From assembly GCA_025769875.1 (NCBI GenBank), contig JAGFNK010000917.1, positions 1 through 18,513 on the forward strand: a stretch of 18,513 bases of DNA, given 5' to 3'. The notes under the pieces were generated by a model, which was given only the letters and a program-made list of their open reading frames with translations, did not search any database and was not told where the DNA came from. A program made the position numbers and the translations under genes. Positions within the stretch are counted from its first letter, which is position 1. Every line of letters begins with the position of its first letter. This DNA is from Russula earlei (lineage: Eukaryota > Basidiomycota > Agaricomycetes > Russulales > Russulaceae). Positions 1-8,663 of the stretch are shown one piece after another.

Positions 1-1914
1 GGCCAAGCAACCCACCTTAGAGGTTGTGCTAATGCTCAAGTGATATTGGGGTGTAGAGCAATGTGTATACTCGTCTACATGTATGGTATTTATACCTCTA
101 TGACCAAGGGCTATTCCTAAGTCCAAAAGAGGTGACTACAGGTGTCCACTATATTGCGCACTCAGTGATGTGTGATGTGGAAACATTCTAGACACAGCAT
201 AACACTGCATCTGTGATAGATAGCATAGTATGCATAACCCTATTGCCATAAGTGCATATGCTAAAGTTCTGTCTAACATGTAACATATCTAAGTGGATCT
301 TGAACCTTGTATGAAGGTCTTCACCTTCTTTGATCCATTTGGGTTCTGGTTCAACATGGCCTTCAAGCTACCTCCCCACTCCCTTCTTCTGTGTCAGTTC
401 AGTGGTGTTAATGTCCATAACTCAGGCATGGTCATAGCAACCTTGCAATGGCCACAAATCCTGATCATGGCCTATAGCCACTGTGATGACCTGGCTGCCA
501 TAAGAGTGACATGCCCATGGCTGTGATGATGACATGTCTACCCTGGCAAATTGTTTATCGTGCTCTTCCACCCGCGTGCATTCCTTTGCAATGCCCTCAC
601 TGCTTGCAAAGCTCCTCCAGCATGCCATGGCAACTCCAGCAAAACCCACAAGAACAACACCACTCATCAACCTTCAGTCCTGGTGTCACCTGATCATTGC
701 CTTCACTTGCCTGCTCCCATCAATCCCTGTGGTTCCTGCACATCCAGCATCACCCATCATTGCCTCAACACCACCCTACAGCCTCAGCCATGCCACTCAG
801 CCTCAGGCCCTGGCTCAGCCTCTCAGCCTCAGCCTCAGCCGCCGCCACCGCTCAGCCCCTCAGGAAACTACATCCTACTAGAACCACCTAGAATGAACTA
901 GAGTGTACTAGAAATGACCCAATATAGTAATTCTAGTCACTTCTAGCCACTTCTAGTAGTGACAGCTTTGCTGATCTGAGGCTGAGAAAGATTAACAGCT
1001 GCCATGACAATGTTGCCACAGGGAGAAGTTGCTGATGCAAGCACCATGCCTCCCCTTCCACCACATCCCCATCCATCCATACAACCTCATCCATGAGTGC
1101 TGCCATCACCTGCAGTGGCAAGACCTTATCATCACACCCATAAGATGACAGCACAAGCAATGTGCAAATCACCCCCTCAGATGCTCACACCTTTCCATGA
1201 TGCCATTGCCAATGCCCTTGCCTCTTGCCACCCATTGCCTCAAATGACCATGCCTCAGCCTCTGCCATGACTGGCAGTTTTGGGCCACCAGGGGTGGTGT
1301 GCAGAGGAGCGCAAAAGCGCAACATGGCATGTCCCCAGGATCATTTTTGATCCCTTAATTTTTTCCACTCCCCTCAGGGGAAAATACATTCTGCTGTGAC
1401 CCTTCTCAGGCCTTGTATGACCCACATCAAAAACTGAAAATGTGCGAAAAGCAAGAACATTTCACATTGGCTCCACAACTCCATATCTGAGAAAAATGCA
1501 AACATGTGACTCAATTGCATGCTTGCACCAAAACCAGAACAAGCACATCAGCCACATAGAGAGGCAATGTGTTATTTCCATTGAAGTCCGAAGTCCTTCC
1601 ACTATACATTTCCATTACTGTTTACTTCCATTCCTGACTCCAAAAATTTCCTAAAAAAAAAAAAAACTCTCCTATTTTATTCCTCAAGTAACATACTTGT
1701 AAAACATATAAGTAGCCTCTTATTGCCTGCAAATGTATCATTGTCGTGTTCCTTGTTCTTGAAAAGACCCCTCGCATGCACTTCAAAACAAAGTCCCCTT
1801 CTCATGCTCTACCACCACTCCACATCTTTTACACACATTCCTGACCCCATGCCATGTCAACAGTCCATCGGCCCATCTTGACCACTCCTGTGTTCCCACT
1901 GCCTGTGCCATATC
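1..1914. other. gene-poor intergenic/repeat-derived region
   Basis: I see no supportable gene. The open frames here overlap on both strands, are short, and translate to Ser/Pro/His-rich low-complexity peptides because the DNA is C/T-rich (for example 700-860, runs of CAGCCTCAGCC). Visible structure: an inverted repeat of CTAGAA units at 875-958 (listed separately), a run of 14 A at 1653-1666, and CCATTGCC-like simple repeats around 1195-1250. LTR-A begins immediately after the region. Confidence 0.5.
875..958. repeat. imperfect inverted repeat of CTAGAA units
   Basis: The left arm (875-904) reads CTACTAGAA, then CCTAGAA, then AACTAGAG. The right arm (931-958) reads TTCTAGTCA, TTCTAGCCA, TTCTAGTAG, which is the reverse complement of the same series. 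The outermost 9 bp (CTACTAGAA / TTCTAGTAG) pair perfectly. A further CTAGAA lies in the loop near 908-913. It could fold as a hairpin or be the remnant of a small inverted-repeat element. No flanking duplication was recognised. Confidence 0.45.
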
Positions 1915-2744
1915 TGTTACGAACCAAGGCCAGGTCCTGGCTGTAGATTGGTCCTATTTCACTCAAGAGAGACCTCTCTCACTTTGCATTACCAACTCCC
2001 TTCTGTTTTCTGGGCTATCCCTCCTGTGGTGCAAGATATCGCTATTGCAAAGGCACTATAACACGACCAGGCACCTGTTTCCTAATCGGGTAATCATCGC
2101 GTGGCAGCCACATGGTCACCCAGCCACCAGGAACCCAAAACAGTGGCACAAACTCTTAGAAACTGTTGCATAACTCATCTGACGTCATCAAGGCTCCAAT
2201 GACATCATGGCTGACTGAGCAACCCCACAGTGACCTCATAGGCTCACTAAGTGCTCCACAGTGACATCATAATGATGTTATCACTCCACAATGATCTGTA
2301 ATGCGCTCAGTAAGCCTGAAACTTGACACAAGCAAGTTTATGCCTCTGTAGTCCTATTGGATGGTACCAAAGAGTCTAGAATAGTCCCAGTTCTTTGTAA
2401 TTGACCCTGTACACTGTATATAAGCCCCAATGAAGTATGGCCAGTCATCAGACTGTCCATTTGTGATACTCTCATCTTCCTGGGTACTCCCCTGCAACCA
2501 CTCAGTCTAAAGTCCTCCCTCGTCCTCAAGGTACTCTTCAACGACCGCCTTGTTTAAAGCCCCTCGTTGCACTGGCCTCTACTCTTTGCCTCTGCCTCTT
2601 GCAACACGTACCAGTCCCCATCTGGTATCTTCTAGTCATTTGGCTCATCCTCCTGTTCAACGCTGTTTATGCCGCGTACCATCTGTTCCAACCCTTGCCC
2701 ACCTGCTCCTGAGTCCTTAGTGATCAGCAGTACGTGTCTTGACA
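1915..2744 (+). mobile_element. solo LTR (LTR-A), divergent relative of LTR-B/C
   Basis: An 830-bp element runs from TGTTACGAACC to GTCTTGACA and is flanked by a perfect 5-bp target duplication ATATC (1910-1914 and 2745-2749). That is the signature of a solo LTR left after LTR-LTR recombination. A canonical TATATAAG lies at 2417-2424. About 30 bp downstream comes CATCAGACTGTCCATTTGT, closely matching the same place in LTR-C (CCTCAGACTGTCCATTTGT), so A and B/C are related subfamilies read in the same sense. U3 holds 30-31 bp imperfect tandem units starting at 2225, 2256 and 2286, and four CRE/ATF-like sites. No primer-binding site, gag or pol follows. Gypsy versus Copia cannot be decided from the LTR alone. 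Confidence 0.85.
2180..2312 (+). promoter_or_regulatory. bZIP-site-rich U3 tandem repeats of LTR-A
   Basis: Four CRE/ATF-like octamers occur upstream of the LTR TATA box: TGACGTCA (2180-2187, a perfect palindrome), TGACATCA (2200-2207), TGACCTCA (2231-2238) and TGACATCA (2262-2269). The last two lie in tandem units that each begin with CCACAGTGAC (2225, 2256). A third decayed unit begins at 2286. This layout resembles a retrotransposon enhancer responsive to an Atf1/CREB-type bZIP factor. Function is inferred. Confidence 0.5.
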
Positions 2745-2749
2745 ATATC

Positions 2750-3850
2750 TTTACCAATGACAGCAGCAACAGGATCAACAGCAACAATGACAGCAGCAGC
2801 AATACCAGCAACATGGCCAATGCCTGGCAACACCACATCACAATGACACATTTGACAGGACACAAGCACACTCTGCCCTCCTCCTTTCATACACTGTGCC
2901 CATGTTCCAATGCATGACAACAGTTCAGAACATACACCCCCCCCCCCTTTGTGATGATGAGACCACCTACACATAAGACCAAAGACTCACTCAAGAAGCT
3001 ACCCACACATGTACCTGCACATGTTACCTGACCCATCCTATAACTGCCAGACCTGTCAGATAAAAACCCATGAGAGTTGGAGTACAGGTGTAGCAAGTCT
3101 AGGGATGCACAAGTGAGATCATAAGGCTGACTGGTCCAAGGAAAGAGAGAGGAGAGAGGGAGAGAGTGGAGCAAGTGGCCTGCATGACTGGTGATGCTTC
3201 TTGTTTTTTGCAGACAGAGAGGAGTGGGTGACAAAGAGGGGTAATCTTCTGAACTTTTTGGAACTCCTTCTACTACAGAGTAGCTAGGGTGTTTTATATA
3301 CAAGCAGGGAGGTACTAAAGATGAAAGGCATGAAAGAGAGAGAAAGGCATGAAAGAGAATTGAGGCTGGGCAAGGCAGTCAAGGCCATAATGAAAGACTT
3401 GAGATGCAAACACATCACATGTGTCAGGGTGTGGCATGGTTGGTGGTGAACAGCCTGGGCAATGTGATTGAGGTCTTGATGTCACATACAAGGTGGCTTG
3501 TAGTGTGGTGAGGGCTGAGGAATGAAGGGAGATGAGGGGAGGAGACGTCACTGTTGGGTCTTTTCTGCACATGATTCTGTGGCCAGAAACATGGCTACCT
3601 TACATAGGTAAGGCCTTGGGCACCCACAGAATTACCCATGCTGAAGCCTACCACAGGTTGACTTGCACCTGTGCTATACCCTATACATGAAGGTGCACAC
3701 TGAGACAACATCCTACAAACTGTTTGTTTCTGCCTTCTCCACTAGCATCTTTCCCTTCAATCCTGTTGTATTCACCAAGTCTGACTTTGCTCCTTTAAAT
3801 TCCTACTCCATGTGCTGACATTGTTTCCTGCAGACATCCCTTCTTCCTCC
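2750..3850. other. intergenic, low-complexity; no supportable gene
   Basis: Between LTR-A and LTR-D there is a CAG/CAA-rich stretch (2758-2815) that makes an Asn/Ser-rich pseudo-reading frame, a run of 11 C at 2937-2947, and purine-rich GAGAGA tracts (3140-3180, 3330-3360). A 138-codon open frame on the minus strand (2887-3303) has no recognisable motif and crosses the poly-C tract, so I do not accept it. A splice-acceptor-like TTTCCTGCAG ends at 3833, just before LTR-D. Confidence 0.45.
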
Positions 3851-3855
3851 CCTTT

Positions 3856-4391
3856 TGTTAGGACTCAGTTTGTTTGTGTTCCTGTTTGTTTACCTATACT
3901 TGCTTACTCATTCCTCTTACTGTTTGCTTACTGATTCGCTGATTGATGCTTAGTGATGTGGCTGACAGATATGATGATTCATGCTTAGTGATTGCTTACT
4001 GGACTGATGACAGATACTAGGAGAGAATGACTCACATGTGAGTCATTTCTGATGCTTTTGGATTGCGGTCTTTATTTTTGAATTCTATTGGGTCTCAGCT
4101 ATGTGCTCCCCAAGTTTTGTACAAATTGGATCAGCCGTTGTGGAGATATGGTATAAATACTCAGATGTATTGAAGAGTTGAGCCTTACACTTGACTTACT
4201 CTTTTACAAGAAATAACTATCTTGTCAAACTCTCTAAAAACCAAGTCATCACTCTAAGTGAAAGAGGCCCTTCTCATCTCTTACATCTACTCTTCCTGAG
4301 ATAATATCAAAGGATTCAAAATCTAGTGCTTGAACTATATCAAGCAACTCTTTCACTTAGAGACAGTAATAAGATCAAGAAGATCTTAACA
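3856..4391 (+). mobile_element. solo LTR (LTR-D), a different family
   Basis: A 536-bp element begins TGTTAGGACTC and ends AGATCTTAACA, with terminal inverted repeats TGTTA/TAACA and a perfect 5-bp TSD CCTTT (3851-3855 and 4392-4396). A TATAAATA box at 4152-4159 sets plus orientation. U3 carries a 22-bp perfect palindrome (4026-4047) and the probable R/U5 portion carries a 15-bp inverted repeat (4252-4266 / 4348-4362). It shares no obvious sequence with LTR-A or LTR-B/C. There is no internal retrotransposon sequence beside it, so it is a solo LTR. Confidence 0.82.
4026..4047. promoter_or_regulatory. palindromic double AP-1/Gcn4-type site in LTR-D U3
   Basis: A perfect 22-bp palindrome is built of TGACTCA and TGAGTCA arranged head to head around CATG. 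TGASTCA is the known core for AP-1/Gcn4-family bZIP proteins. It lies about 105 bp upstream of the TATA box. Regulation by amino-acid starvation or stress is an inference from the motif only. Confidence 0.5.
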
Positions 4392-4397
4392 CCTTTC

Positions 4398-5358
4398 TGT
4401 CAAGACTCACTGTTGAACTATCCAGTTCAAGAGCGAGGGATAAGCTCGAAGACGAGTTGATAGACATCCAAGACCGCGTGGGCAAGGAGTAGAGTCCAGA
4501 GTAGCAACAAATACCAGAGAGGTATTGTTACTGTGAGAGTAGAGCAGTCACGCAGGGAAGAGGCCAGGATAGTCACAAGGGGATGGTCCTTAAAGGAGTA
4601 TCCCAGGGATGGAGAGTGCCGTAAACAAATGGACAGTCTGAGGACTGTCCACTACTTTATTGAGCGCTTATATACTACAAGAGAACTGCTAAATAGGGAA
4701 CAAGTCATAACCTTGTTATCAAGCACAATAGAGTGATGAGTAAGAAGTCGGAGGACGCTTACTGAGCATGCTCAGTCATGCTCAGTAAGCTGCTGAGTAA
4801 GAAGCTTCTCTTGATGAGTAAGAGCTTCCATTGTCCACGTGTTCACTGCTTTAGTGCATGTGCAAGCACCTGATTCATTTCCTGTTAGTTAGTTTAGGGC
4901 CGGTCATTTGAGGACTTGTAGTTTGGTTAGGGAATAGTGTTATCTTATAAGGCCCTTATATAGTTCTATTAGGGTCCTTAGAGTCGACCCTAATACTTCT
5001 ATTAAGGTCCTTAGTGTTGCCTTATAGTTCGTTCTATAGTTATTAGAGTTGGTCTAATAACGCGTTGTAGGGCCTTTGATACTAGGTTAGTACCTATTGT
5101 AGAGTTCCTAGGGTCATTCCAAAGGGTCCTTAGGAAGGCCCTAATACTGTCTTTTGTTGCTAGAAGGGTTGCCTTTAAGTGGGGCTTGCTGTATGTCGAT
5201 TGTGCCGAGAATCACTCGCACAACAATGCGTGCGCGATATTGTGGACACCTCTACTCACCCCTTTTGCTCGTGTGAACAGGGTGACACCATAGAGGCTGG
5301 GTTTCCTCCTATAAGGAAGGGTCCTTCAAGGGCCCTCTCTGGGGAATGGTTCATGACA
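4398..5358 (-). mobile_element. solo LTR (LTR-B), inverted copy of LTR-C
   Basis: A 961-bp element has terminal inverted repeats TGTCA/TGACA and a perfect 5-bp TSD CTTTC (4393-4397 and 5359-5363). Its reverse complement matches LTR-C over nearly its full length: about 26 substitutions counted by eye, all transitions, plus one small length change near 4800. The TATATAAG promoter and downstream CAGACTGTCC read on the minus strand, so the element points left. U3 contains a 14-bp inverted repeat GCTTACTGAGCATG/CATGCTCAGTAAGC around 4757-4790. It inserted 6 bp after the end of LTR-D, its TSD overlapping LTR-D's TSD. Open frames inside it are not genes. Confidence 0.87.
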
Positions 5359-5363
5359 CTTTC

Positions 5364-6367
5364 CTCCCCTCTTCCCTCCAACTACTCTGACAGTGATGCC
5401 TCCTTGGAAGACCTGCTCTCTGACAAGGTTTAAGATGCATTCCCTTTCAACTGGGACATGGACTCTGATGACATTGACTATGAGCCACTGCAAGGCCATG
5501 TTCTGGACTCACAGGAACCACAGTTTTCATTTCTGACCACTGCTGTCCCTGCAATTCCTGCCTCATGTGCTCATATCTTGCTTAACTCACTCCCTCTGTG
5601 TTACCAAGTGGTTTGGGGTCTGGCAGATGCCAGACACCTGAACTATGGACTGCATCATTTGCATCACACGCGCATCAGATCTTAACCAATTATGTTCCTT
5701 GATATTGTGTGGGGAGGGAAGATGAAGGGTGGTGTGCTGCATGCTTCTAGTGTTGGTGGCATGCCTTGTGGTGATGGCAAACTTCTAGTGGTGAGGGCTT
5801 ACCTTCTGTTTCTTCTAGGCAATCTTCCGGGCATGGTTCATAGCTTCCTGGTCTGGCTGAGCAAGGTGGCATTGCAGTGAGAGATGGAAGTGGTGAGAGT
5901 GAAGGTGGGGTGGGGTAAAGAAGCATTAGCAACAGGAGCAGTACATTTTAGGATAGGTTGGCAGAGTTGGCAAGCAGAAGTTCATGGATGGAGATGTAGG
6001 CAGTGAGGATGAGTTTGTAGACCAGGACATAGGTGGTGGATTGAGAGGCAGTAGGAGCAGTGGTGGGGGGTCAATGTCTAGTCAATGCATGGGGACCCCA
6101 GCATCAGTGCTGAGATGGCAGGTGTGGTGGTGGTGTAGTTAGGCGCTACTTTTCCCTACCCTATCATACGCACAACCCTTCGCGACCTGCGATGTTTATA
6201 TTGCCTTAGATTAAGGTTAGGGGATGTGACCAAGACAGTCGATCACGATCAAGGAAAATTCAGTCGTATTCAAAATTATTCCATTACTGTCTTTGCGGTC
6301 GCTGCATCGCAGCACAGTTATAATTCAACCTCAACACTGCCCGTTCAGCACAAAGGTCTCCAGGGTT
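5364..6367. other. intergenic between LTR-B and ArgRS; possible broken coding remnant
   Basis: At 5374-5685 one frame is open apart from one TAA (5431-5433). It encodes an acidic Ser/Asp-rich peptide (YSDSDASLEDLLSD, then DMDSDDIDYEPLQGH) that I do not recognise, possibly a decayed transposon or host exon. From about 5690 to 6130 the DNA is G/T-rich (GGTGGTG, GTGGGGTGGGG) without a gene. Composition shifts at about 6130 to unique-looking, less biased sequence, and 6130-6367 probably holds the ArgRS promoter and 5' leader. No clear TATA box is visible. Confidence 0.4.
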
Positions 6368-8580
6368 ATGCCGTTCAAATTGCCGGCGTTACCAGATGTC
6401 TCTGGAGCGGATCCCTCCCGTGCCGTGCTGGATACTTTCAAAGTGGCCATCGCGAAGCGAGTCGCAGATGCTCTGCCCCCTCTGACCGTTGAGAAAGTCT
6501 ACCAGGGCGTTGACTATGGCAAGAAGGGCGTTGACTTTACGATCGCCCTTCCCCGCTTCCGTCTGCCAGGTAAAGTCGACGTGCTTGCCAAGACAGTCAT
6601 CGATCAGGTGCATAATCCATAGCCATTTTCTCTCCCGTTTTGCTTATTCTCCTTCCCTCAATGCGATCACGACCCATTTTCTGTGCCGTGTGGTGATTGC
6701 GTGCAGTTCCAAGCGGACGATTATATCGAGTCGGTCACGCATGACAAGGCGTTCTTGCATTTCATGCTCAAGACACCCTCTCTCATACGCGCCGTGCTGA
6801 CGCAGGTGCACGAGCTTACTTATGATGCGTCGTCTGGCTGCCCAGAATATGGCACGATCACGTCCGGTGCAGGCAAGAAAGTCGTGATCGAATACTCATC
6901 ACCAAACATCGCGAAGAGTTTCCACGTCGGCCACCTCCGCTCGACCATCATTGGCGCGTTTTTGGCAAATCTGTACAAGGCCTGCGGATGGCAAGTCGTT
7001 TCGATGAATTATTTGGGAGATTGGGGCACACAAGTACGTCCGAGTCTATGGCTTTGTGTGCACCCTATTTGCTCAATGTCGTCACAAACGCTACTGATGC
7101 GATCGCTCTCTCTTATCCTTTCAATTCATAGTTTGGTCTAATAGCCGTCGGTTTTGAAAAATACGGCTCAGAAGAGGATCTACAAAAAGATGCTATAAAG
7201 CACCTTTTCGACGTGTACGTCAACATCAACAAAGATGCCGAGTCGGACCCGGGGGTCAAAGCGGCGGCGGCGGCGTGGTTCAAGCGTATGGAGGACGGCG
7301 ACGAGGATGCGCTGAAGAATTGGCGCGTGTGGCGAGAGCTGTCCGTGAAGAAGTATGCCGAAGAGTATGACCGATTAAACGTACACTTCGACGTGTACAC
7401 GGGTGAGAGCAAGGTCGGGAAGAAGTGGCAGGACTACGCGTTAGAGCGATTGAATGAGATGGGGTTGATAAGCGATGTAGAGGGCGCAAAACTCGTCGAC
7501 TTGGAGAAGTGGAAGCTCGGCAAGGCAGTGCTACGTAAAAAGGGGTGCGTTCTGTCTATCGAGTTCTTCCCCTTTCCCTACTTCTTACCTCGTTGATGAC
7601 TCAGACGGGACGTCCATCTATTTGACTCGCGATATTGGCGGCGCGATCGAGCGTTACGAGCAGCACAAATTCGACAAGATGATCTATGTCATATCGTCGC
7701 AGCAGGACCTACACACAGCACAGTTTATCAAGATGCTTCATCTGATGGAGTTCCCCTGGGCATCCAGCATAGAGCACGTCAACTACGGCCTCGTGCTTGG
7801 CATGAGTACTCGCAAAGGCACTGTCGTCTTCCTCGAACAGATTATCCGCGAGGCGTCAAGCGTGATGCACGAGCAGATGAAGAAGAACCAGGAGAAATAC
7901 GCTGCAGTCGAGGACCCAGAACAGACGAGTCTCGAGGTCGGCCTCGCAGCGATCAAAGTCCAGGACATGGCCGCCAAGCGGTGGGCACCCTTTCACACTC
8001 CTCCCAACCGCGTCTCCCTCCCGTTCACAACTCACACCCTCTCACGGCCAGAATAAACAACTATAATTTCAACTGGGACCGGATGACGTCCTTCGAGGGC
8101 GACACGGGGCCCTACCTGCAATACGCGCACGTCCGGCTGACCTCGCTCACGCGGAAGAACCCCGAGCTGCTGCCGCTCCCCGCGCCGGAGCTGATCGCGG
8201 CCGAGACGCTCGCGGAACAGCCCGCGGCGCGCGAGATCGCCTTCCTGCTGGGCACGTACCCTGACGTGGTGCGTACGGCGCTGCGCACTCACGAGCCGAG
8301 CGGCGTGGTGACGTTCGCCTTCCGGCTGGCGCACGCGATATCGAGCGCGTGGGAGACGGTCGTGGTCAAGGGTGAGGCCGACGTCGAGCGGGCGCGGGCG
8401 CGAATGTGGCTTTATTTGTGCGCGCGGGATGTCCTCGGTGCCGCGATGCGGTTGCTGAGCATTCGTCCGTTTAGAGCGAATGTGAACGTAGCTAGGTATG
8501 AGATACACCGCATTAGTCATCACGACACAGCCATAAAACCGATTAGCACTGTTGGATGGATGATGGACAACTGCATATAA
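6368..8580 (+). CDS. arginyl-tRNA synthetase (class Ia), five exons, two apparent 1-nt insertions
   Basis: Charges tRNA-Arg with arginine using ATP. Exons: 6368-6607, 6707-7033, 7132 to about 7544, 7605-7980 and 8052-8485/8580; introns are GT-AG and 57-99 nt. Visible motifs: [20 protein letters not shown] (HIGH-type signature HVGH, about residues 153-156), [22 protein letters not shown] across intron 2, [20 protein letters not shown] (KMSKS equivalent, about 390-395), then [12 protein letters not shown] and [13 protein letters not shown] leading into the DALR anticodon-binding domain. The first in-frame AUG is 6368. Oddities: the expected D-G-T-S junction after exon 3 needs one fewer G at 7542-7545, and the expected LERM stop at 8483-8485 is missed by one extra T at 8470-8472, adding a divergent 32-residue tail ending at 8580. 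With both bases removed the product is 595 aa, normal for fungal cytosolic ArgRS. Call very sure; integrity uncertain. Confidence 0.93.
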
Positions 8581-8663
8581 GGACTCTGGCACTTTGCAAT
8601 ACCACATCTCATGATCACTTGACGCTGACCCCTGCGCCCCACGACGTCCGGTCTCTTCTCATC

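Noticed and set aside
2632..2974. Overlapping Asn/Ser-rich and Leu-rich ORFs on both strands
   Set aside because: They come from a CAG/CAA-rich simple-sequence stretch and partly from the end of LTR-A; no motif.
2887..3303. 138-codon minus-strand ORF
   Set aside because: No recognisable domain. It crosses an 11-C run and purine tracts, and composition alone explains the lack of stops.
5179..5433. ORF beginning MGLAVCRLCRESLAQQC, also seen on the minus strand at 14101-14274
   Set aside because: The shared part lies inside LTR-B and LTR-C and reads antisense to the LTR promoter. Similarity between the two reflects the repeat, not a protein.
8032..8607. 191-codon minus-strand ORF
   Set aside because: Shadow of the GC-rich ArgRS exon 5 on the opposite strand.
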